A stretch of DNA of 11,704 nucleotides from Deltaproteobacteria bacterium (lineage in GTDB: Bacteria > Myxococcota_A > SURF-8): NCBI GenBank assembly GCA_029570245.1, contig JAKQSH010000105.1, positions 1 through 11,704 of the forward strand, given 5' to 3'. The notes under the pieces were generated by a model that saw nothing but the letters and a program-made list of their open reading frames with translations, was not told the DNA's origin and did not search any database. Each line of letters starts with the position of its first letter. Position 1 is the stretch's first letter. Of the stretch, positions 6,481 through 11,704 are shown in pieces. A program made the position numbers and the translations under genes.

Positions 6481-8598
6481 TTATACAAGCCAGTTTTCTT
6501 CATCGAATCTGGCGGAAGGGAAGGGCAAGATAATGCCTGAATCTTCAGGCAGTCTTTCAATTTCGATGCCTTTTTCGAGAATGCCGGCGTGAAATTCTAT
6601 AGCCTCAGCATCGGCTGCGGATTTCAGACGTTCGAACGGTATTGATACATCCAGGAAATCATCGAAAACCCAGCGTACGCCGGAATCCTCAAGTATGTTT
6701 CTGCGTTGTTCCTTATTTACCGGCAGTATGATTTCCATGTTGACCGGTTTTGTGAAACTCAGTCTGAATGCCAGGCGCTCTGAACCGGGATTTTTAAGCA
6801 GCGGAGATTCGATGCGGAAGTAAAATCGTTCGCTGTTGAATCCGAAAATCAGCTTTCCGATGTCGCGGCTGGAGCGCTGCATTGCTCCGGCTTGCGGTAT
6901 GCAGGTGCCTGCGCCGTGCCAGTCCCAGTAGCGGCCTTTTCTGCCGCTTATTTCGGGGTGAATGTGCAGGCGCGGCTGTTCGTATCGCAGACGCTGCATA
7001 TGTCCGCGAGTATCTACCGGCTCCGACAGATATGACGGCGGGTTGCTGCCGATGCTGCGGTAAATGGCCGACAGACGTTTGCGGAAAAGCAGATCGAAAA
7101 GTTCATCCTGATCCGAGTTGTGGCCTTCGCCGAACCACCAGAACCAGTCAGAGCCTTCGGCGCTGAAAATGTGATCCCACAACTGGCCTCTGGCCTCTTC
7201 CGACACAGAACCTTCCGCCAGTGCTTCTTCTGCCGCTTTGCGGGCTCGGAAAAGGTATTTCCAGGCGCGGTTTTTGACCTCGTCGCCGATCCAGGTGCAG
7301 AAGTCGGCGAATATCCAGGAGCCGGAATGCAGATTCGGCAGAGAATCGGCGTTGTCTTTCCACAACCCGGCGGCATCCGAGAACGTGACGCTTTCCAGCT
7401 GCGGGTCTTCTGCAAGTCTTTTGTACAGACTGTTCAGAAATGGCGCGCCGAAGTCTTTGTAATATTCCCAGCAGTTTTCTCCGTCCAGAATAACCGGCAC
7501 AACATAATCGCGTCCGTCGTCCGGTAATGCGGCGCGCATGTTGTGCAGGTTGCCGATGAAATCGGCGACGGCGTCTTCCGGCGGCATGTTGCCGTAGTTG
7601 AATCCTATTTTGTCTGACAGTCCGTGGTCTCGGAAGAACAGAGTCAGACCCGCATACCGGTAAGGACGGCAAAGCCGTGCAGCACTGCGATCTACATTGC
7701 CCAGTGAGCGCCAGAGCACTTCTTCATCGGTGGCTGCCCAGCCTATTCCTTCCGAAGAGAGCATGGCCGCCGTTTCAGGCGACAACGAGCCTTCGGAAGG
7801 CCAGAAGCCGCCCGGTTTATGCCCGAATAAATATTCATACTGCGCTACCGCCAGTTGTATCTGACGGCGGGCGTCTCCTGCCAGTGAAAATGATTCCTGC
7901 GGCAGCGGCATCTGAGGCAGTGCTTTGTGCGCGGCTTCGGTGTCTATCAGCAGAGGCAGTATGGGGTGGAAATATGGCGTCGTGCTTATTTCGATGCGGC
8001 CTTCTTCCTGCAATTTTCTGTGCAGCGGCAGAATATCGGAAAGGCGCTCGCGGATTCGGTCCATAAGGGCGATTTTGTCTTCTTCCGAAAAATCGCGCCC
8101 TTTCCTGTAAAGGTCGATTATCAGCGGTTCTTCAAGCATGCTGCGTCCGCACCAGGCCAGATGGAACCAGACGCAGATATCGCGCAGGTCCTGCACCGGC
8201 GCTTCAAGTATCGCTGCACGATTCAGTTTGTAGCGCAGACGCAGTTGCCGGAAGCGAGGGTAGGGGTTGATCATCGCGTGGTCCTGGCAGTGGAAGAACT
8301 CGCAGGCGATGAATATTTTTTCGGATTCGTCCAATTCTTCGGCGGATTTGCGGCTTATCCGTTCGTGTTCGTCCAGCTTGCGGCCTTCTGCCTGATCGAA
8401 AATCTGTTCCCACAATGAAGGGACATAGTTGAAGGTTACTTTTACTCCGGGATTTTTTTCGACATAAAGCGCCATGTCGTAATAGTCCCGGATGGCGTGC
8501 AGACGAGTCCACGGCATCAGATACCTGCCCGTGTCCGGGTCAAGATACGACGGCTGATGCATATGCCACAATAACGCAATCTTCAACGGCTTTTTCAT
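6481..8598 (-). CDS. GH57 glycoside hydrolase with C-terminal DOMON-like beta domain
   Basis: This 705-residue first gene of the operon belongs to the long bacterial GH57 subgroup related to amylopullulanases and alpha-amylases. Visible motifs are WHMHQPSY (11-18), YLMPWTRLHA (26-35), YFHPILPLL (209-217), GFWPSEGS (264-271) with the likely nucleophile Glu269, and VILDGENCWEYY (369-380) with the likely acid/base Asp372. Residues about 385-515 form a helical segment that includes SDWFWWFGEGH. From about 520 to the end lies a beta-rich module resembling the glucodextranase-type DOMON domain often fused to such GH57 proteins. There is no signal peptide, so it should act on intracellular glucan. 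AGGGGGT lies 9 bases before the ATG. A promoter (8670-8697) and the 159-base gap mark the operon start. Substrate specificity (alpha-1,4 versus alpha-1,6, hydrolysis versus transfer) is unknown. Confidence 0.9.
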   Translation of the reverse strand: MKKPLKIALLWHMHQPSYLDPDTGRYLMPWTRLHAIRDYYDMALYVEKNPGVKVTFNYVPSLWEQIFDQAEGRKLDEHERISRKSAEELDESEKIFIACEFFHCQDHAMINPYPRFRQLRLRYKLNRAAILEAPVQDLRDICVWFHLAWCGRSMLEEPLIIDLYRKGRDFSEEDKIALMDRIRERLSDILPLHRKLQEEGRIEISTTPYFHPILPLLIDTEAAHKALPQMPLPQESFSLAGDARRQIQLAVAQYEYLFGHKPGGFWPSEGSLSPETAAMLSSEGIGWAATDEEVLWRSLGNVDRSAARLCRPYRYAGLTLFFRDHGLSDKIGFNYGNMPPEDAVADFIGNLHNMRAALPDDGRDYVVPVILDGENCWEYYKDFGAPFLNSLYKRLAEDPQLESVTFSDAAGLWKDNADSLPNLHSGSWIFADFCTWIGDEVKNRAWKYLFRARKAAEEALAEGSVSEEARGQLWDHIFSAEGSDWFWWFGEGHNSDQDELFDLLFRKRLSAIYRSIGSNPPSYLSEPVDTRGHMQRLRYEQPRLHIHPEISGRKGRYWDWHGAGTCIPQAGAMQRSSRDIGKLIFGFNSERFYFRIESPLLKNPGSERLAFRLSFTKPVNMEIILPVNKEQRRNILEDSGVRWVFDDFLDVSIPFERLKSAADAEAIEFHAGILEKGIEIERLPEDSGIILPFPSARFDEENWLV

Positions 8599-8669
8599 GC
8601 CGCATCGACCCCCTGTCTGATTTTAAACAACATTTTCAAATCCGCGCCGCCCGACCTTCGAAGAGGCGT

Positions 8670-8697
8670 ATTATGAGCGGTCTTCTACAGAATGCAA
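8670..8697 (-). promoter_or_regulatory. Putative promoter of the alpha-glucan operon
   Basis: On the minus strand, TTGCAT (8692-8697) and CATAAT (8670-8675, 5 of 6 matches) are separated by 16 bases. Transcription would start near 8663 and leave a leader of about 65 bases before the first GH57 gene. This is the best promoter-like pair in the 159-base gap between the lipoprotein stop (8758) and the GH57 start (8598). I found no clear terminator for the lipoprotein gene in the same gap, so read-through is possible. Confidence 0.45.
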
Positions 8698-8757
8698 GTA
8701 TAAAGCAGAAACTCAGCGCATCATAAAACATTATTAAGCTATTTCATCGTTAGATTT

Positions 8758-9717
8758 TCATTTTTTTGCGCTCTGCCTGCCGATTATGCTTCCTCCGACT
8801 GCCTCCAGTCCTATAAAACCGATTTTGCTGTCTCCGCATTCCGTATCGTTGTATTTTTCAAGAATCAGAACGAAGTTGTTTTCGTTGGGCGAACGGGCCA
8901 GCAGAACGGGATTGAATGCGCTGACACCGTAATAATAATTTGCTCCGGGACTGATGATCTGCGGGACATTGCCGTCCTCTTTGCTGAGAGTTACCTTCAA
9001 CAGGCTCTGTTTGATTTTGCAGCTGATTTTTTCCGCTGCGGCATCGCCATCTGCCGCTTTGTTTTCTGTCTCAATTTCTTTTTCTGATACGCTGACGTTC
9101 ATCTTCAGCAGAAGCTGTTCCTGTTTCATGTTGCTGAAAATCTGCGACCATTCGTTTTTGAGGCCACCTTTAAATGTGTTCTGCAGGCTTTCGGCTTCGT
9201 ACAATGTTTCACCGGTGTTTGCCTCGGCTGAGAATCCCTGCTGTTCGAGAGGATCAATGTATTTTTTGCAGAAGAACGAGTAGGCGGCGCTGTTGCGGGC
9301 GTTTATGTCGGTATATTGATCTCCGGTGAATGCAGCAGCCTGCGCCATCTGAGAGCCGTTTCCGAAGGGCGGCATAACTCCGGTTATGACATTGATTACC
9401 CACAGCTTCCATGTCAGCAGTCCTTCGGCGTCTTTTTCCACCGTTACCCAGCCGAAATGGGCCGAGTCCGCAGACCAGCCGAGATAATAATTCTTCAGAT
9501 GTTCTTCCGGAATCCCGGTAGATTTTGCAGTGTTAACGTCAGATTCTTCCTGCTGCCGAGTTTCTCTGTTTACGTCCGTCTCCTCATTTTTTGCAGCCAT
9601 GTCGCCGTCTGATACAGGGGCGGATGTTTCGCTTTTCTTTTCAGAGCAGGATAACAGAAGTAAAAACAAGCATATGGTCAATAACAGTGCAAGGGGCGAT
9701 ATCCTTCCGAATCTCAT
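8758..9717 (-). CDS. Lipoprotein of unknown function with acidic linker
   Basis: This 319-residue protein starts with a clear lipoprotein signal: Arg2 and Arg5, a hydrophobic core about residues 8-22, and the lipobox LLSC with Cys24. Residues 25-70 are a hydrophilic, Glu/Asp/Lys-rich linker without predicted fold. The following YLGWSADS (78-85) and the WKLWVIN strand near 103-109 resemble one blade of a TolB/WD-type beta-propeller, but too little repeats to call a full propeller. A second charged stretch around 200-225 separates two possible beta-rich parts. I do not recognise the family. A GGGGA about 8 bases before the ATG supports the start. It is probably monocistronic, with its own promoter (9769-9796). 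The acidic linker contains DMAAKNEE, nearly the same as a stretch in the beta-barrel protein encoded at 10283-11020. Confidence 0.88.
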   Translation of the reverse strand: MRFGRISPLALLLTICLFLLLLSCSEKKSETSAPVSDGDMAAKNEETDVNRETRQQEESDVNTAKSTGIPEEHLKNYYLGWSADSAHFGWVTVEKDAEGLLTWKLWVINVITGVMPPFGNGSQMAQAAAFTGDQYTDINARNSAAYSFFCKKYIDPLEQQGFSAEANTGETLYEAESLQNTFKGGLKNEWSQIFSNMKQEQLLLKMNVSVSEKEIETENKAADGDAAAEKISCKIKQSLLKVTLSKEDGNVPQIISPGANYYYGVSAFNPVLLARSPNENNFVLILEKYNDTECGDSKIGFIGLEAVGGSIIGRQSAKK

Positions 9718-9768
9718 ATGTCTTTCCCCATTTTAGCATAAGTGGTTGATATAACACCTTTGTGCATT

Positions 9769-9796
9769 AGTATAGTGCATGCAGGAAGGAAAACAA
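9769..9796 (-). promoter_or_regulatory. Putative promoter of the 319-residue lipoprotein gene
   Basis: TTGTTT (9791-9796) and TATACT (9769-9774, 5 of 6 matches) are separated by 16 bases on the minus strand, about 50 bases before the ATG. The -10 box is bracketed by a direct repeat, ATGCAC-N7-ATGCAC on the minus strand (9762-9767 and 9775-9780), which could be a regulator site. Confidence 0.4.
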
Positions 9797-9829
9797 CACA
9801 AGTTTCGAAATATTCCGCAAAACAACTAT

Positions 9830-9866
9830 GTGCCTGTTTTCAGGACACTGCTGACAGAAATGTCAG
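9830..9866 (-). terminator. Tandem small hairpins after the small ORF, possible weak terminator
   Basis: Two adjacent stem-loops lie just beyond the stop codon at 9870. One is a perfect 6-base stem with a 4-base loop (9851-9866). The other is a CCTG/CAGG stem extended by GTG/CAC across one bulged base (9830-9848). On the minus strand they are followed by the T-rich GTTGTTTT but not by a clean T-run, so a terminator role is only suggested. Confidence 0.3.
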
Positions 9867-9869
9867 GAC

Positions 9870-10124
9870 TTACGTGTCATGCTTCTGGCGCAATTCTGCC
9901 TGAAAGAAAGTGTGTCCGCTTGAATTTACTGGCTTTTTAATTATATTCAATCTATCTCCGCAATGTTGGCATTGTAGTTGCAAAACTAATAGATATCCCG
10001 CGCCCCGGGAACAACATGCAGGAGAGAGTTCTTTTATAATACTTTGACCGATTGCATGCGTGCCTGGCGGATGTTTGACCTTCATCCTCCGGGCGAATGG
10101 ATTGACCTTTTCCGGAAAGCACAC
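9870..10124 (-). CDS. Possible small Cys-containing protein, zinc-knuckle-like
   Basis: This minus-strand frame encodes 84 residues from a GTG at 10124, or 85 from a TTG at 10127. AGGAG lies 7-10 bases before these starts, which is good spacing. Counting from the GTG, the visible features are a Cys-Cys pair at 37-38 and CQHCGDRLN at 52-60, a typical zinc-knuckle shape, followed by a Lys-rich segment. The spacing of the two cysteine pairs is not a standard zinc ribbon, and I recognise no family. It has a plausible promoter (10188-10215) and hairpins after the stop, so it could form its own transcription unit. Against it are the non-ATG start, mixed codon use and a candidate plus-strand RNA overlapping its first third. 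It may be a chance frame or a gene remnant. Confidence 0.35.
   Translation of the reverse strand: MCFPEKVNPFARRMKVKHPPGTHAIGQSIIKELSPACCSRGAGYLLVLQLQCQHCGDRLNIIKKPVNSSGHTFFQAELRQKHDT
10011..10040 (+). promoter_or_regulatory. Candidate plus-strand promoter with consensus -10
   Basis: A perfect TATAAT (10035-10040) is preceded at 18 bases by ACAACA (10011-10016), which matches only 3 of 6 -35 positions. It lies 115 bases ahead of the plus-strand terminator hairpin and could drive a short RNA of about 140 bases. Without a start-site map this is weak on its own. Confidence 0.3.
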
Positions 10125-10190
10125 CAATTTTTTTCTCCTGCATGCAGTTCCCTTGCCCCTTCCTCCCCACTTAGGAAGGGGCTTTTCTTT
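10047..10190 (+). ncRNA. Candidate small RNA between a -10 box and a plus-strand terminator
   Basis: No plus-strand gene of any quality precedes the intrinsic terminator at 10155-10190, yet its T-run points that way. A TATAAT box at 10035-10040 would start an RNA near 10047, giving roughly 144 bases. The candidate contains TTGACC at 10075-10080 and 10102-10107, and a first copy overlaps the start at 10044-10049. The middle copy lies in the loop of a stem formed by 10066-10073 and 10083-10090, eight pairs with one mismatch. The RNA would be antisense to the start region of the small minus-strand ORF. No known RNA family is recognised; the exact ends are guesses. Confidence 0.3.
10155..10190 (+). 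terminator. Intrinsic terminator oriented on the plus strand
   Basis: A perfect 9-base stem, GCCCCTTCC (10155-10163) with GGAAGGGGC (10174-10182), has a 10-base loop and is followed on the plus strand by TTTTCTTT (10183-10190). On the minus strand the hairpin is followed by AAGGGAAC and would not terminate; there it would sit in the leader of the small ORF. All neighbouring genes are on the minus strand, so its partner transcript is unexplained. Confidence 0.6.
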
Positions 10191-10215
10191 ATGGTTTAAA
10201 GCAGTTTATGTTCAA
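10188..10215 (-). promoter_or_regulatory. Weak candidate promoter for the small minus-strand ORF
   Basis: TTGAAC (10210-10215) and CATAAA (10188-10193), each with 4 of 6 consensus matches, are 16 bases apart. They lie downstream of the beta-barrel gene's terminator and upstream of the small ORF. Transcription from here would pass through the 10155-10182 hairpin before reaching the start codon. Support is hexamer similarity and position only. Confidence 0.25.
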
Positions 10216-10231
10216 TAAGCTGATTTCGGAC

Positions 10232-10258
10232 AAAAAAAATCCGCCCATTGCGGGCGGA
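10232..10258 (-). terminator. Strong intrinsic terminator of the AgmX/beta-barrel unit
   Basis: A perfect 7-base GC-rich stem (10240-10246 with 10252-10258) and a 5-base loop are followed on the minus strand by eight T (complement of 10232-10239). It begins 24 bases after the beta-barrel stop codon and closes that transcription unit. A short T-run on the other side (10260-10264) would let it also work on the plus strand. Confidence 0.9.
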
Positions 10259-10282
10259 CTTTTTCAGAATAATGATCTTGAC

Positions 10283-11020
10283 TCAGAACGTGCACTTCAC
10301 CATCGGAACTACACCCAGTGCCACCGATGCTGCGTTGATGAGGTAATTGACTTCGATGTCGAAGCCCAGCGAGAAGTGACGCAGGCCGGTATAATACTCC
10401 AGGCTGACGCGGGCGCCGCCGAAGTAGTCGATAGCCTGACTGCTGCCGGCCTTGCCTTCTTTGTATCCGTCAACGCGCTCCGAGTCGTAGTATAAACCGC
10501 CCTGCAGGCCGCCACCGAAAGACAGACGCTTGAGGAACATATAGTGTCCGTTGATCGAGAGAGGCAGCCACAGCGCGATGCTGTCGCCTTTCATCATGGC
10601 GTCATCGTAACGGTAACCGGTCTCAGGATTCTGAAGGTTTGCGGTCGAATGCGGGTTGGCCATGAAATCCAGTTCGAGCGAAAGTTCGGGCAGTATGTCG
10701 TAGCCCAGACCGCCGCCGACGACCAGTCCGCCATCTACCCAGTCACCGAGATCCATGAATGGAACCATGTACCCGAATCTGGTGTTGAGATAGAAACCTT
10801 TTTCAACTTCTGTAAGGTCAGTCTGACCCCAGTAGGTGACGATACCCTGGCTGTCGTCAGTTGACGGCGATTCAGCCTGTTCTTCCTCGTTCATGGCGGC
10901 CATATCCTCTTCGGATACTTCGTCGCCTTCCGACATGCCGTCCTGTGCATAAGCGGGCAGCGAGAAGAGCAGAATCAGCAGGGCTGCACCCATCAGTACT
11001 CTGATTGGCGTCGCTTTCAT
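10283..11020 (-). CDS. Outer-membrane beta-barrel protein
   Basis: This 245-residue precursor carries a Sec signal peptide: Lys2, Arg7, a hydrophobic core about 8-20, and AYA before a likely cleavage at 25/26. The start of the mature protein is a very acidic, Met-containing linker (about 26-58). The rest is a run of alternating hydrophobic, Gly- and aromatic-rich strands, ending in ...VKCTF with the C-terminal Phe typical of barrels inserted by BamA. Such a length suggests an 8- to 10-strand barrel. It resembles small barrels found next to AgmX/Glt-type motility proteins, but I cannot assign it to one. The ATG at 11020 is chosen because GAGGGT lies 8 bases before it. The earlier ATG at 11026 overlaps the upstream stop as ATGA, but has only 2 bases to that Shine-Dalgarno. 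It is probably co-transcribed and translationally coupled with the upstream gene. Confidence 0.85.
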   Translation of the reverse strand: MKATPIRVLMGAALLILLFSLPAYAQDGMSEGDEVSEEDMAAMNEEEQAESPSTDDSQGIVTYWGQTDLTEVEKGFYLNTRFGYMVPFMDLGDWVDGGLVVGGGLGYDILPELSLELDFMANPHSTANLQNPETGYRYDDAMMKGDSIALWLPLSINGHYMFLKRLSFGGGLQGGLYYDSERVDGYKEGKAGSSQAIDYFGGARVSLEYYTGLRHFSLGFDIEVNYLINAASVALGVVPMVKCTF

Positions 11021-11022
11021 AA

Positions 11023-11704
11023 TCATGTACCCTCAGCTTTGAAGATGAACGGATAAGTGACCACTACGATACCACCGCCTTTGGGTCTGGGGAATATTAT
11101 GCGCTTGATGGTACGAGCGACGCACTGCTCAACATTGACGTTTTTCATTGTGCTGACCTGAACGACCGACGAAGAAACCGTACCAGCCGGGCTGATGGTG
11201 AACTTGACGGTGATTTTTCCGTAAAGTTTCGGGTTCTTGTTCAGTTCCTTCTGGTAGCAGTAACGAATCTGCGAATGATGCTTGCTGATGATACGCGCAA
11301 TGATGGATTTGTCGAGAGCACCCTGAATGGACGGGTTACCGGTTTTGATGTTGATGTTGGCGTTGTTCTTGTTCAGATTTGCGCCTTCACCGATACCGTA
11401 AGCGCTGTTTCCGCCTCTGCCCGTGCCTCCACGGCCTCTGGTTCCCAGGCCGCCGATACCAAGTGCCGAGCCGCCGCCGCCGTAACCTGATCCGCGCGAA
11501 CCCAGACCGCCGGAACCGCGCATGTCGAGACCGGAAATGCCTTCCAGCATACCGAGGTTCTTTTCGAGGTCGAGAGCGCCACCGAAAATGCTGTCCATGC
11601 TTTCGGAACCCTGGTCGAGAGCGTTGAGAATACCGGCGCTGTTGGCGGCCTGCTCATCGAGAGCTTTTTTGGCCGAGCCGTCGGTTTTGTCGAGCTGGGC
11701 TTCT
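11023..11704 (-). CDS. AgmX/PglI C-terminal domain protein, 3' part only (cut by window edge)
   Basis: The frame is open through the right edge; 226 residues are visible and the true start lies outside. The Met codon at 11598 is internal, because the sequence before it continues in frame with the same character. Counting from that Met, residues 22-71 are a Gly/Arg/Ser-rich repeat region (GLGSRG, GLGTRGRGG). About 86-191 is the TonB-like domain found at the C-terminus of myxobacterial AgmX and PglI: NPSIQGALDK, IRYCYQKEL with Cys114, a VKFTISPAGTV strand pair, CVARTIKR with Cys159, then FPRPKGGGIVVVTYPF. The two cysteines are at positions conserved in the family. Such proteins usually have an N-terminal cytoplasmic part and a membrane helix, with this domain in the periplasm linking to outer-membrane partners. 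The beta-barrel encoded next is a natural candidate partner. Confidence 0.9.
   Translation of the reverse strand, partial: EAQLDKTDGSAKKALDEQAANSAGILNALDQGSESMDSIFGGALDLEKNLGMLEGISGLDMRGSGGLGSRGSGYGGGGSALGIGGLGTRGRGGTGRGGNSAYGIGEGANLNKNNANINIKTGNPSIQGALDKSIIARIISKHHSQIRYCYQKELNKNPKLYGKITVKFTISPAGTVSSSVVQVSTMKNVNVEQCVARTIKRIIFPRPKGGGIVVVTYPFIFKAEGT

Larger units (their letters stand above)
9778..10144. repeat. Three copies of CATGCAGGA, two forming an 11-base inverted repeat
   Basis: CATGCAGGA occurs at 9778-9786 and 10015-10023 on the plus strand and inverted at 10136-10144. The last two extend to a perfect 11-base inverted repeat, CATGCAGGAGA (10015-10025 and 10134-10144), with 108 bases between the arms. 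The first copy lies in the spacer of the lipoprotein promoter. The inverted copy supplies the Shine-Dalgarno of the small minus-strand ORF. Confidence 0.5.

Noticed and set aside
8641..8669. Structured leader at the start of the glucan operon
   Set aside because: A CGCC/GGCG pairing around a TTCGAA centre can be drawn, but it is short, interrupted and overlaps the probable start site.
10044..10107. The three TTGACC copies as -35 boxes of tandem plus-strand promoters
   Set aside because: No acceptable -10 hexamer lies 16 to 18 bases downstream of any of them.
9952..10170. 72-residue minus-strand frame overlapping the small Cys-containing ORF
   Set aside because: Its translation has no recognisable motif, it begins inside the hairpin at 10155-10182, and the alternative frame starting at 10124 has the better ribosome binding site.
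9718..10282. Riboswitch, tRNA or CRISPR array in the long intergenic region
   Set aside because: No cloverleaf, no regular repeat-spacer pattern and no known riboswitch core was seen; only the hairpins, short repeats and small ORF listed.

Overview
The window is about 11.7 kb of chromosome-like sequence of moderate GC content, near 50% by eye. Every well-supported gene reads on the minus strand, so the layout is described in transcription order, from right to left. Two exported lipoproteins with lipobox cysteines, an outer-membrane beta-barrel ending in Phe, and an AgmX/PglI-type TonB-like protein show a diderm (Gram-negative) bacterium. The AgmX/PglI C-terminal domain is best known from Myxococcota but also occurs in other lineages, Fibrobacterota among them. 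The GC content is low for most Myxococcota, so the phylum stays open. I see no tRNA, rRNA, CRISPR array, insertion sequence or phage gene.

Right part (11704 to 10232): the 3' end of an AgmX/PglI C-terminal-domain gene is followed, with an overlapping stop/start, by a small outer-membrane beta-barrel gene. The pair ends at a strong intrinsic terminator. It looks like an envelope-spanning module, related in the family sense to gliding-motility or transport complexes.

Intergenic region (9718 to 10282): this 565-base stretch holds a possible 84-residue Cys-containing small protein on the minus strand. On the plus strand it has a convincing intrinsic terminator with no plus-strand gene in front of it, which suggests a small RNA. 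It also carries three copies of a 9-base element, CATGCAGGA. The next gene is a 319-residue lipoprotein of unknown function with an acidic N-terminal linker.

Central and left part (8598 to 586): this is a compact five-gene alpha-glucan operon. In order it encodes a 705-residue GH57 glucanase-like protein, a 704-residue GH57 4-alpha-glucanotransferase/alpha-amylase, a DUF4912 protein, a GH57 (DUF1957) branching enzyme and a GT5 glycogen synthase (GlgA). GlgA would elongate chains from a nucleotide sugar, the DUF1957 enzyme would branch them, and the other two GH57 enzymes would trim or rearrange them. All three glycoside hydrolases are GH57, with no GH13 enzyme present. DUF4912 is a small accessory domain of unknown role. 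No ADP-glucose pyrophosphorylase or phosphorylase gene lies in the window.

Left edge (418 to 1): the 5' part of a Cys-rich lipoprotein gene with its own promoter, whose -10 box lies inside a perfect GGGCAA-N12-TTGCCC inverted repeat. Nothing in the window clearly amounts to a new defence or mobile system. The most unusual parts are the intergenic small-RNA/small-ORF locus and the all-GH57 glycogen operon with its embedded DUF4912 gene.
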